A DNA stretch of 22,016 bases. It comes from Pseudobdellovibrionaceae bacterium. GTDB taxonomy: Bacteria > Bdellovibrionota > Bdellovibrionia > Bdellovibrionales > Bdellovibrionaceae. How positions within the stretch are numbered: the first letter of the stretch is position 1; the number at the start of each line of letters is the position of its first letter. This document shows positions 8,462 through 15,936 of this stretch, in pieces. The notes below the pieces were generated by a model. It saw nothing but the letters and a program-made list of their open reading frames with translations, had not been told where the DNA came from and searched no databases. The translations under genes were made by a program, and so were the position numbers. Where the stretch lies: positions 1 to 22,016 of the forward strand of contig CANCBY010000019.1 in assembly GCA_947374445.1 (NCBI GenBank). Reading direction: 5' to 3'.

Positions 8462-9628
8462 CTACTTAAACGAATCTAAAAAGATCCAGGTGCTCTCGGC
8501 TTGGTCTTTGACATATAGAGGGATCTGCGAAGCGTTCGGAGCTTTAGAATCACCGACCTCGATCCCGAGAGAGAGGGCCCCCGTCTTCCAATAGTAGTAA
8601 TCTGCACTCGAACCCTGAGCCACATATATTATATCAGCAATCGGGCCGTGTTGAGAACCATTCGTTGCCGCCATCCGCGATGTGACTGCTTCGAAAGCAG
8701 CTTTGTCTTGGGCCGGAATAGAGTCGTGAGTATATCCCCAGGGATACATCACCAATCTTCCATAGGCGTGAAAATCAATACTCCCTGCAATCGGATACTG
8801 CTTTACAAAGCTCATAACTCCCTGAGTGCTCATCGTCGGCTGAGCCTGAGGTTGCTTCGGAAATGGAAATGACCGATTTGGATCTTGGCCGTTATCGTAG
8901 CGATTTTGAACTGCAAAACCATCTGGATTGACCACAGGAATAAAATCGACCTCGAGCTTTTCGAGAAGATTTTCGAATTGAGGAATTTGCCCAGACCCGC
9001 TTAAAAAAGTATTCATCAAACTCAACAAAATTTCTGTCGTGATAATCTCATCCCCATGAGTCGCAGCCGTCAGCATCACACGTGGAACTTTTTTGCCATC
9101 GCTCAAGTGATTTGAAACTCGTAGCACCAGCAAGGGCCGTTTTTGATTTGATAGCCCATACTGCGTGAGCTGAGCGATATTAGGATGTGCGGCCGCCATT
9201 TGCGCCATCAATTTTTGCACTTCATCCAAAGAATGATATCCACTGGCGCTTAGCCCTGACAAAGCCCGACCGGCAGCAAAAGCATTATGAGACTCTCGCG
9301 AAGTATCGTCTTCTAACAGCTGCGCTCGAGGCGCGAGTTGCAAAAATGATTTTAAATCTAACTCTGAAACAAAGGCTTGAAAAACGGGGCTAGCACTCTG
9401 TGTTCTAGACAATTTTGTAGGGAGTAACTTGACTTCAAATCTCTGAGCAATGACCTGAACTTGCGACGGCGTGAAATCTTTCAGAAGGTAACTTGAAACT
9501 TTTGGCTGAGCGGCCTCCGTCAAAGAGCCAAAACAGAGAGCCAAAGCACCTAACAATACAACTGCTGAGTTCACCAACTCCGCTTTGGAGAAAGACTTGT
9601 TTGACAACATTATTTTTAAAGAACTCAT
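8462..9628 (-). CDS. M14-family zinc carboxypeptidase, exported
   Basis: A 388-aa metallocarboxypeptidase. The start has AGAGGT 5 nt upstream of the ATG. A signal peptide or N-terminal anchor spans about residues 16-40, followed by a region of about 80 residues that may be a propeptide. The M14 domain shows HGDE (zinc ligands His191, Glu194), NPDGF (234-238), the substrate-binding NR pair (Asn251, Arg252), the third zinc ligand His287 in IDFHAYG, and catalytic Glu357 in GIEVGD. All key residues are present. It should remove C-terminal residues from peptides, or cut peptidoglycan stem peptides as some bacterial M14 enzymes do; substrate is not decided by sequence. Its promoter probably lies in the gap before 9797. 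Confidence 0.93.
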   Translation of the reverse strand: MSSLKIMLSNKSFSKAELVNSAVVLLGALALCFGSLTEAAQPKVSSYLLKDFTPSQVQVIAQRFEVKLLPTKLSRTQSASPVFQAFVSELDLKSFLQLAPRAQLLEDDTSRESHNAFAAGRALSGLSASGYHSLDEVQKLMAQMAAAHPNIAQLTQYGLSNQKRPLLVLRVSNHLSDGKKVPRVMLTAATHGDEIITTEILLSLMNTFLSGSGQIPQFENLLEKLEVDFIPVVNPDGFAVQNRYDNGQDPNRSFPFPKQPQAQPTMSTQGVMSFVKQYPIAGSIDFHAYGRLVMYPWGYTHDSIPAQDKAAFEAVTSRMAATNGSQHGPIADIIYVAQGSSADYYYWKTGALSLGIEVGDSKAPNASQIPLYVKDQAESTWIFLDSFK

Positions 9629-9686
9629 TTTTACCTCTTACCAAAAAAATCTAGCTTCCATAATTTGATACCTTAATTTGACTAAA

Positions 9687-9715
9687 AATCTGCCCCAAGA
9701 TCCGCTCTATGTCAA
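9687..9715 (-). promoter_or_regulatory. Possible promoter of the carboxypeptidase gene
   Basis: On the minus strand a perfect TTGACA (9715-9710) is followed after 17 bp by CAGATT (9692-9687). The -35 box is ideal but the -10 box matches only three of six bases. It lies about 60 bp before the start codon. Confidence 0.25.
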
Positions 9716-9796
9716 AAACTTAGTCAGCAGAGTTAGCGCCAAAGACACTCAATACGAACTGATCCCGGACTGTTTTTTGCCTTTCTCATTCTCTTG

Positions 9797-11005
9797 ATGA
9801 ATAAACTTTTTTCAGGTCTTTTTTTATCTCTATTTGCAATGGGATTCGTTGCGTTTAGCACCCCTCGGGTTGCTGTAGCAGCTCCACGAGCTTGCTCGGC
9901 CGTGCTAGCCGCTGCAACTGCAAACACAAAGTTAGATCTTGATCTCAAACCACCTGTAAACCTCGAAGAGCTTTTGAGTAAAAGTGGATTTCCTGGCGAA
10001 GCTTTTTTTGAACTCTTTTCGACAGATCACAAAAAGAGTGCGCAAAATATATCTGCTTGGATCCAAAAATTAAAACCGGCTCTAAAAAGATTATCTCCTG
10101 ACAAAATTGAAAAACTCAAAACACAGATTAAAATCGCCGAATCTGTGTTTAAAAAGTATCTCGACGAACCCTCGAACAGTAAGCTCGCGATTTTAAAAAT
10201 TGCTGTCGAAGGAAAGTCAGGAGTCACAGACTGGATATCTAGCTTAAAAGACGGCGACTCTCTTAGGCAAAACATACAATGGGCCGCTCTTTTTATATTT
10301 GAGTGGAATCCCCAGCTCCTGCCTTTTGCCAACCTCGAAATTGCACAAAGTCTCAATAGAGCTCGAAAAACATATGCCCCTACAACATCACGGATGGGCC
10401 TTGATTTTTACCTGCCTCCTCGTCGCGCAATGACTTTTGCACTCAAAATTCTCAACCACTGGCCCGAGCAAATTATCAACGACATTAAATCTTCAAAACC
10501 ACCTTTACTGGCTTATAAGAACTTTTTAAAAGATTCCAACAATGTGGCTCGCTTAGCGGGACCAACATACGGCCAATTTGAATTCAATGCCGTTTGGAAC
10601 ATCGCCAAAGACATTCAAACAGCACTCCAAAAGTGGCCCACCAAAAGAAAAGAAAGTTTTGTTGTGTCGATCGACGGTAGCTTTGCAAACGGTCTCGCGC
10701 AAAACAAGCTTTCAGATATCGATCTTTTTTATAGCCACACAGATCTTGAAAACTTTATTAGTGCCTCAGACCTCGAAAAATCTTTTACTCAAACGTTTGA
10801 GCGCTTAGGCTACCAAGGTCTTCCATTGCAAATACAAGATGTTGCGGCTCAATTGCCCCCTAGCCTCAGGAGCAGAGCCGATCTCATGGCAAAACTAGCA
10901 GAAATCGGAACCACATCATTAGTCATTTCAGCAAACGAAATACAGTTGGTGGTTTTTCCGACCGACCACCGCGATATGCAATCTTTTATTTTGACGGAAA
11001 ATTAA
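9797..11005 (+). CDS. Exported protein with a nucleotidyltransferase-fold signature
   Basis: A 402-aa protein with a clear signal peptide (hydrophobic core about residues 5-20, likely cleaved after VAVAA near 29). The middle is helical and Lys-rich without a recognised domain. Residues about 291-310 read as the polymerase-beta nucleotidyltransferase signature: DGSFANG (Gly294, Ser295), then SDIDLF with Asp307 and Asp309. This is the GS-x11-DxD pattern of that fold; the third acidic residue is not clearly placed, though a later strand (IQLVVFP) may carry it. Enzymes of this fold move nucleotides to proteins, RNA or small molecules, and export is unusual. No good ribosome site precedes ATG 9797 or the adjacent TTG 9794. 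Its stop overlaps the convergent gene's stop. Confidence 0.65.
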   Translation: MNKLFSGLFLSLFAMGFVAFSTPRVAVAAPRACSAVLAAATANTKLDLDLKPPVNLEELLSKSGFPGEAFFELFSTDHKKSAQNISAWIQKLKPALKRLSPDKIEKLKTQIKIAESVFKKYLDEPSNSKLAILKIAVEGKSGVTDWISSLKDGDSLRQNIQWAALFIFEWNPQLLPFANLEIAQSLNRARKTYAPTTSRMGLDFYLPPRRAMTFALKILNHWPEQIINDIKSSKPPLLAYKNFLKDSNNVARLAGPTYGQFEFNAVWNIAKDIQTALQKWPTKRKESFVVSIDGSFANGLAQNKLSDIDLFYSHTDLENFISASDLEKSFTQTFERLGYQGLPLQIQDVAAQLPPSLRSRADLMAKLAEIGTTSLVISANEIQLVVFPTDHRDMQSFILTEN

Positions 11006-11823
11006 GCTGAGAAGTCCGTAATCTTTTGACGGATAAATTCTTCGCTCTCAATCAAGGGACTCCCCAAAATACTTTCAAGTTGTTGAGCGGTGTAGCTCAA
11101 AGCCATGGCTCTTGCGCGTTTGTAAAACTCATTCTCTTTGCCTAGGTGAGTCCCCCAAGCCGCTTCAATAAAGAATTGCCGCTCGTCTTGCTCGGTTTCG
11201 AGACTTATCGCTGCTCTGCCAAAGGCCAATTCATTTTCTGAAAATCCCAGATCCTCAAACACTCTCTTAGCAAGCGTCCACTCGAATTGGTTGAGATAGT
11301 CCTCGATCTCACTCCAAAGCTTGAGCCCCTCAGCTCCGCGATCACTCTGGCAAAAATACGAAGTACACACACCCGGACGCAGGCTCCAGATTCCACAAGA
11401 GTTTTGATTTTGATTAAAAAAAGGACACAGCAAATCTGCTTGCTGACCAAAGGACGATCTCACCGCCTTGGCTTTGCGTTCTTGGTAGGCAACAGAGGGA
11501 TAGAGCCCCACTGGCAGCAAAATGCCAGCGCTCGCAGCCTTCGCAAAATCATTTTCGGCAAATGCGCCCAAAGAAAAATTCGGAATGTATGGAAAATAAG
11601 TGCAACATTTAAGGCTCTCTGAAAACACACCTGGATCCCGCGTGGCACCTGGCCTTGTGGCCACGGGGCGAGCCATCAGACAAGACTGACATGTGGCTTT
11701 GTGCTCTTTTAAGGACAACGGAAGCCTCGAGGCCAACCATGGAGCGTAAGTGGCCGGAAATACATAATTATGCATGCAAGCATAATATTTCAAAGCACGT
11801 AGACTTGTCACTCTTAGCCGCAT
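11002..11823 (-). CDS. YkgJ-like cysteine-cluster protein
   Basis: A 273-aa cytosolic-looking protein with no signal peptide. Cysteines fall in two groups: C45xxC48 followed by Cys73-Cys74, and Cys133, Cys143, Cys153 and Cys158. The second group, with the residues IWSLRPGVC, resembles the YkgJ/UPF0153 pattern of a Cys cluster that binds zinc or iron; the metal and role are unknown for that family. The C-terminal half (from about 165) is helical with no recognised motif and makes the protein longer than a bare YkgJ domain. The start at 11823 has AGAGGG about 6 nt upstream. Its TAA stop overlaps the stop of the convergent exported gene in a shared TTAA. Confidence 0.6.
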   Translation of the reverse strand: MRLRVTSLRALKYYACMHNYVFPATYAPWLASRLPLSLKEHKATCQSCLMARPVATRPGATRDPGVFSESLKCCTYFPYIPNFSLGAFAENDFAKAASAGILLPVGLYPSVAYQERKAKAVRSSFGQQADLLCPFFNQNQNSCGIWSLRPGVCTSYFCQSDRGAEGLKLWSEIEDYLNQFEWTLAKRVFEDLGFSENELAFGRAAISLETEQDERQFFIEAAWGTHLGKENEFYKRARAMALSYTAQQLESILGSPLIESEEFIRQKITDFSA

Positions 11824-11958
11824 TTGAGCCCTCTTCTGAAACGAATTTACAATCGCGCCCTAATTTTGAGGCAGATGTGAATTAGATCTCGGGCTTAGTT
11901 GACCCTTTCGCCAAACAAAGTTAAAAACCTCACACTCTTGCTAGAGATCGGAGCCCGA

Positions 11959-13089
11959 ATGAACTCTCGCCGCTGCATCGCTGTTATTAGTTTCTTAAGC
12001 CTGTTGTTACTTCAACTTTTTAGCGCGCAATCGCTCGCTCAATCTAAAAAGCTTCAACGCTTAAATATAAATCCTGATCTCATCACCATTTCAGGAGTCT
12101 CGGCCGGAGCCTTTATGGCCGTACAAATGCACGTCACCTACTCGCAAATATTTTCAGGAGTGGGATCCGTCGCAGGAGGCATTTATTGGTGCAGTCATGG
12201 CGAGAGCTTTTTTGCCCCATCAACTTGCATGCAAAGCCCTGAGCAACTTGAGGTTGATCAGTACCTAGAGCATGCAAGATCTGAAGAAAAAGCAGGGATG
12301 ATCGACTCTCTGACAAACCTAAAGAATAGTAGAATATATATCTACGGTAGTCCTGATGATCGTGTGGTTAAGGCTGTTGCCTCCGACAAGCTCGGCTCTT
12401 TTTATGAAGCTTTTCTACCGAAGGAAAATATTAAGTTTCGCCGTGACTTCAAATCTGCACACGGCTGGCCCACGCTCAATTATGGCAACGCGTGTTCGAT
12501 TCAAGGACTCCCTTGGATGCAAAACTGCAAATTTGACATGGCAGGTGAAATGCTTAGCCATCTCTACACCGGCCTTAAAAATCCTCCTTTGGCGATCCCG
12601 CCTGAAGTCCCTCCAGCTGCTCCCGGCAATGCGACAGCTTTGCATAATTTAAATTCTGCTAAGGTTAAAACCAGTGCAGCTTCGAGCAAAAAATTAGATG
12701 CTCTGCCTAATCTTTTTCAATTCGAGCAAAAAGAGTTTGGTGGCGGAGAAGTTCCTCTTTATCCAACAGGTTGGGTTTACATTCCTACCGCTTGCCAAAA
12801 GGGCGCGGCTTGTGGGCTGCACATGACATTGCACGGCTGCAAAATGAATCCTGATGATGTTCAAGATCAATTTGCGGTACACTCAGGATTGAACTCTTGG
12901 GCCGAAACCAACAACATCGTTATATTGTATCCGCAAACAGATCGAATGCTCCCTAGCAATCCTTTTGGATGCTGGGATTGGTATGGATACACGGGTCCTG
13001 ACTTTGCGAATAAAAAAGGCGCGCAAATGCAAGCGCTCAAAAAGATGGTGGACCGCGTGAGTGGCAGTCGCTATCGTGTGAAGCACTAG
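11959..13089 (+). CDS. Exported PHB-depolymerase-type esterase, circularly permuted form
   Basis: A 376-aa secreted alpha/beta hydrolase. ATG 11959 is chosen (GGAG 5 nt upstream, then a typical signal peptide ending near SLAQ), although the frame opens at 11899. The nucleophile elbow GVSAG gives Ser48, SPDD gives Asp133/Asp134, and AHGWPT gives His168. The strands usually N-terminal (LHGC, then NNIVILYPQT and FGCWDWYGY) lie at the C-terminus, about residues 290-350. This is the order of circularly permuted polyhydroxybutyrate depolymerases such as the Penicillium funiculosum enzyme. It should hydrolyse short-chain polyhydroxyalkanoate or related esters outside the cytoplasm. A GST gene follows after 31 bp on the same strand, with a strong terminator behind it. 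Confidence 0.88.
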   Translation: MNSRRCIAVISFLSLLLLQLFSAQSLAQSKKLQRLNINPDLITISGVSAGAFMAVQMHVTYSQIFSGVGSVAGGIYWCSHGESFFAPSTCMQSPEQLEVDQYLEHARSEEKAGMIDSLTNLKNSRIYIYGSPDDRVVKAVASDKLGSFYEAFLPKENIKFRRDFKSAHGWPTLNYGNACSIQGLPWMQNCKFDMAGEMLSHLYTGLKNPPLAIPPEVPPAAPGNATALHNLNSAKVKTSAASSKKLDALPNLFQFEQKEFGGGEVPLYPTGWVYIPTACQKGAACGLHMTLHGCKMNPDDVQDQFAVHSGLNSWAETNNIVILYPQTDRMLPSNPFGCWDWYGYTGPDFANKKGAQMQALKKMVDRVSGSRYRVKH

Positions 13090-13120
13090 CTTTTTATTTC
13101 ATCCAAAAACAGGAGTTTTT

Positions 13121-13732
13121 ATGGTCACTATTTATGGCAGTCCTCGAAGCAGTGCGGGTAGAAGCTATTGGGCGCTTGAAGAAATTGGTGTTTCATACCA
13201 AAGCCAATCTATCGACATGAAGGCCAAAGAGCATAAATCTCCTGCCTTTTTAAAACTCAATCCCAATGGTAAAATTCCCGCCCTCGTCGATGGGGACCTA
13301 AAGCTTTTTGAGTCGATGGCTATTAATTTCTACTTAGCAGAAGCTTACAAAAAAGAACTTCTCGGCAACACGCCCACAGAAAAAGGCCTCGTTCATCAAT
13401 GGAGTTTTTGGGCCTTGTCAGAGCTTCAAACTCCGATCATCGAAATTTTTATTCAAAAGGTCTTTGTTCCTGAAGATAAACGCAGCCAAACCGTCATTGA
13501 CGACAATATGAAACTTTTGCCTCCGCTTTTTGCCATTTTAGATCAAGCGCTTGAGGGCAAAAAATATTTGGTCGGAACGGAATTCACCTTAGCGGACCTT
13601 AACACTGCCAGTGTTGCAATGATTGTTTCAGCGATCGGCTTTGACTCTAAGTCATACAAAAATGTCAGTCGATGGCTGGAAGTGCTTTCAGAGCGCCCCG
13701 CTTATCAAAAGTATTCGGCTCTACGCCATTAA
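13121..13732 (+). CDS. Glutathione S-transferase family protein
   Basis: A 203-aa cytosolic GST. The N-terminal thioredoxin-like domain (about 1-76) has GSPRSSAG near the glutathione site (candidate Ser10 or Ser11), the cis-Pro segment GKIPAL (Pro53) and the conserved ES pair (Glu64, Ser65). An all-helical C-terminal domain (about 85-203) includes the usual FTLADL capping motif. The start has AGGAG 5 nt upstream. It probably shares a transcript with the esterase 31 bp upstream, and the inverted repeat at 13765-13815 ends that transcript. The physiological substrate is not evident. Confidence 0.93.
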   Translation: MVTIYGSPRSSAGRSYWALEEIGVSYQSQSIDMKAKEHKSPAFLKLNPNGKIPALVDGDLKLFESMAINFYLAEAYKKELLGNTPTEKGLVHQWSFWALSELQTPIIEIFIQKVFVPEDKRSQTVIDDNMKLLPPLFAILDQALEGKKYLVGTEFTLADLNTASVAMIVSAIGFDSKSYKNVSRWLEVLSERPAYQKYSALRH

Positions 13733-13764
13733 GCCACCCGACTATCAATCGCATTTAATTTATT

Positions 13765-13815
13765 AAACCCAGTGCGAAACACAGTGAGATTCTCACTGTG
13801 TTTCGCACTGGGTTT
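13765..13815. terminator. Two-way intrinsic terminator, 25-bp perfect inverted repeat
   Basis: The left arm 13765-13789 and right arm 13791-13815 are perfect reverse complements around one central T, giving a stem of about 24 bp with a 3-nt loop. TTTTT (13813-13817) closes the plus-strand side, and a T-rich stretch (TTTAATAAATT on the minus strand) closes the other. It lies between the 3' ends of the GST gene and the papain-like gene. The right arm is also coding: it holds the TGA stop and the last seven codons of the minus-strand gene. Confidence 0.9.
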
Positions 13816-14710
13816 TTAAATCTTGGTAAAGGACCTCACGAATTTTTAAAAGATCTTGTGAGTCCACAACAAAAATTCCGACTGCGGCGAACTCGTTTGT
13901 CACCATAGGAAGTCCTTTGATGACTTGAGGGGCGTAGTAGAATCCATTTTGATCATTGTAGTATATTTCACTTTCATGCTCAGGCGTATTGGAATCATAT
14001 ACAAAGATTTTATTATTTATGATTCTTTTTGCCACGACAACATGCTGAGAAAAGTATTGCGGCCGAAGCAAAATCATCGGTAACAAATTCGCTGCTAACA
14101 TCCGCTGAATCAAAATCAACGTCTTTTGATTTTCGACCGGTGTCCGCGGAATATCACCCGTTAAATACTCAATGTTTTTTAAATCATGAAAACGAGCAAT
14201 TTGATAAGCCTCAGTTTCACTTTGCAAAGTACGACGAACAACTGTTCCGTATTTGCCTGTTTGCAGATATCCTTTTTCGATTTCATGCCATGAGCTGCTC
14301 CCAAATTTGCCGATAATTTTTGGCGAGGCCTCCACCTGAAACCATGTATTTTTAGGGGACTCAGATATTGAAAAACCACGAATCGAGTCTGCCAGATCTT
14401 CCGTCGACGTGGCCCGCTCATCCTGGAGGTAAAAATAAAGCCGCTGCAAATGAGCTAAAGACCAACAGTTTGCGAGGGAATAGAAACCAAAATTAAAATT
14501 ATAATTTTTTATCGGTAGATGATGATTCACGTGACTAAAACGCGGATCGATATGATTTAAAAAAGTTTTGAAATTGAGGTTAGCACAAGTGAGATTTGAA
14601 AACTTTTCTGAAGACAACTCTTTAGCACTTACTAATGATCCGAACAGCGTACCTAAAAAAAAACTCGTTGATAAAATCAAAGGTGCCACTTTAAATTTTG
14701 TCGAGATCAT
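13793..14710 (-). CDS. Exported papain-like-fold protein, possible cysteine peptidase
   Basis: A 305-aa protein with a signal peptide (hydrophobic core about 8-27, likely cut after VSA). I do not recognise a named family, but the order of motifs suits a papain-like cysteine peptidase: NCWSLAH with Cys82 at the head of a helix, QHVVVAKRI with His223, and a strand IFVYDSNTP with Asp239 or Asn241. C39-type and papain enzymes share that Cys-His-Asp/Asn order. Identity as an active peptidase is inference; it may be an amidase or transferase of the same fold. The final codons lie inside the shared terminator hairpin. The ribosome site is weak. The lytic-transglycosylase-like gene lies upstream on the same strand, with about 80 bp between. 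Confidence 0.5.
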   Translation of the reverse strand: MISTKFKVAPLILSTSFFLGTLFGSLVSAKELSSEKFSNLTCANLNFKTFLNHIDPRFSHVNHHLPIKNYNFNFGFYSLANCWSLAHLQRLYFYLQDERATSTEDLADSIRGFSISESPKNTWFQVEASPKIIGKFGSSSWHEIEKGYLQTGKYGTVVRRTLQSETEAYQIARFHDLKNIEYLTGDIPRTPVENQKTLILIQRMLAANLLPMILLRPQYFSQHVVVAKRIINNKIFVYDSNTPEHESEIYYNDQNGFYYAPQVIKGLPMVTNEFAAVGIFVVDSQDLLKIREVLYQDLKTQCETQ

Positions 14711-14789
14711 GCCCCACAGATTAAATCAGACTTCTCTCCAATGAAAAGCTCAGCGTCCACGAAGATACAAATGCTCGACCATGGTCTAG

Positions 14790-15587
14790 CTACGGCTTAC
14801 AAAAACTCAGCATCTTTGTTTTGGTTTCGATACTTGCCGAGGCATCATACCTGCCACCCGGATGAAGAGTCGCCCAATAAAGCCCGGGGCTTCCTGCACC
14901 AATCAAGACACGAGAGTATTTTTTGATTTGTGCAGCCATGATAGCAACACCTAAATTTAAATTCTTAAGCGGCTCTTGCAAGTTTGCAAATGTATATCCC
15001 ATCGGCAGGCTATAATTCTCTTGATCTATCACGCTGAGCTGCAAAAGTCCAACAGACCAAGTATTTCGATCGTTTTGAGACCCCACATCGACCGAGTACT
15101 GAAGCGGATCAAAATCGCTTTCATACAAAGCCATCGCCGCAAAAACGTCCGACCATAAATTGATTTTTTGATCTTGATTCAAGCTCTTGTAACGAGGACA
15201 GAATAAACTAATATCTTGAGCCGTATCTAATATTGCTATCTTACCAGCGATAATTTGCTGAAGCCCGCGACTCCAGTCTGCGCGTTCGGGATGCGATGAG
15301 CTCTCCCACACCAACGGTTCAGGCTTAAATGCGGGCGTGGTTGAAGGTAGATCCTGCTGACCACCATCTACTGGACTGCTCGGCAAGGGCGTAGGAGTTG
15401 AATTAGCGGGCGGTGCATCCACTGGCGGAACCGCTGGACTGCTCTGTCCCAAATTTAGACTGGGTGTAGAACTAGTGACACTGAAAGATCCGGTTTTTGC
15501 ACAAGCAACGATCATTGTGAGGCAAGGCAAAAGCAAAATCGTTTTTAAGAATCCACTTAAATGTGATTCACTCGATTGTTTGCGCAT
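14790..15587 (-). CDS. Lytic-transglycosylase-like lipoprotein
   Basis: A 265-aa predicted lipoprotein: basic start, hydrophobic core, lipobox IVAC with Cys29. A low-complexity linker rich in Pro, Ser and Thr (about 36-88) follows. The C-terminal domain (about 100-265) has a lysozyme/SLT-like pattern: MALYESDFDP with candidate catalytic Glu156, then WSVGLLQLS (177-185), matching the usual E-S-x-F and S-x-G-L-x-Q blocks. It should cut peptidoglycan glycan strands from a membrane anchor. Cys130 and Cys263 may form a disulphide. The start codon and its ribosome site (GAGGA, 6-nt spacing) are enclosed in a 40-nt hairpin, so translation may be controlled. Family assignment is moderate; a non-catalytic role is possible. 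Confidence 0.65.
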   Translation of the reverse strand: MRKQSSESHLSGFLKTILLLPCLTMIVACAKTGSFSVTSSTPSLNLGQSSPAVPPVDAPPANSTPTPLPSSPVDGGQQDLPSTTPAFKPEPLVWESSSHPERADWSRGLQQIIAGKIAILDTAQDISLFCPRYKSLNQDQKINLWSDVFAAMALYESDFDPLQYSVDVGSQNDRNTWSVGLLQLSVIDQENYSLPMGYTFANLQEPLKNLNLGVAIMAAQIKKYSRVLIGAGSPGLYWATLHPGGRYDASASIETKTKMLSFCKP

Positions 15588-15617
15588 TTTTAGTCCTCGG
15601 ACTTTAAATGCGCAAAC
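15578..15617 (-). promoter_or_regulatory. 40-nt hairpin enclosing the ribosome site and start codon
   Basis: GTTTGCGCATTT (15617-15606, minus strand) pairs perfectly with AAATGCGCAAAC (15589-15578). Inside, AGTCC (15603-15599) pairs with GGACT (15596-15592), with a symmetric AA/AA mismatch between the two stems. The SD GAGGA (15598-15594) is in the apical loop and stem, and the AUG (15587-15585) is in the basal stem. The RNA would hide the start of the lipoprotein gene. As DNA it is also a long dyad that could bind a regulator. Confidence 0.7.
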
Positions 15618-15936
15618 TTGAGGCCTAATTATTTTGGTCTATGCCTCCTCGCACCCACGGAGCAACGCCTGAGAACTAACTCAGCGAGCAAACATCTATT
15701 TTTTGTCGAACTTTTAAAAACGTTTATTCACTCAACAAAATAGTTCCACTCTATTAAATACCATGGACTAATTACACACTTGCGACCGTCTCATCACAGG
15801 TCATGACAGATAAAAAGTAGAAACTTTTTTTAGCTATTCGTCATTCTTATGAGCCACAAAGATAATTTGAGATCTTCTTGTTTTAAAAAATCGCGGCTGC
15901 TATCTCCTTAAAGCAACTATTTTCCGGAGGGGTCCT
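15618..15936. other. AT-rich divergent intergenic region without a visible gene
   Basis: About 320 bp between the lipoprotein gene (minus) and the next exported protein gene (plus). It holds small inverted repeats: CTGAG/CTCAG (15669-15684) and AAAAAGT/ACTTTTT (15812-15829, followed by two more T). The second could end a short plus-strand transcript, but no RNA gene is evident. Promoters for both flanking genes must lie here; I could not pick a convincing pair of boxes. Confidence 0.35.

Noticed and set aside
8434..8470. Inverted repeat TTTAAGT/ACTTAAA at the convergent end of two genes
   Set aside because: Seven AT-rich pairs with a 23-nt loop are likely by chance.
15812..15829. AAAAAGT/ACTTTTT hairpin as a small-RNA terminator
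   Set aside because: The stem is almost all A-T and no promoter or conserved RNA is visible before it.
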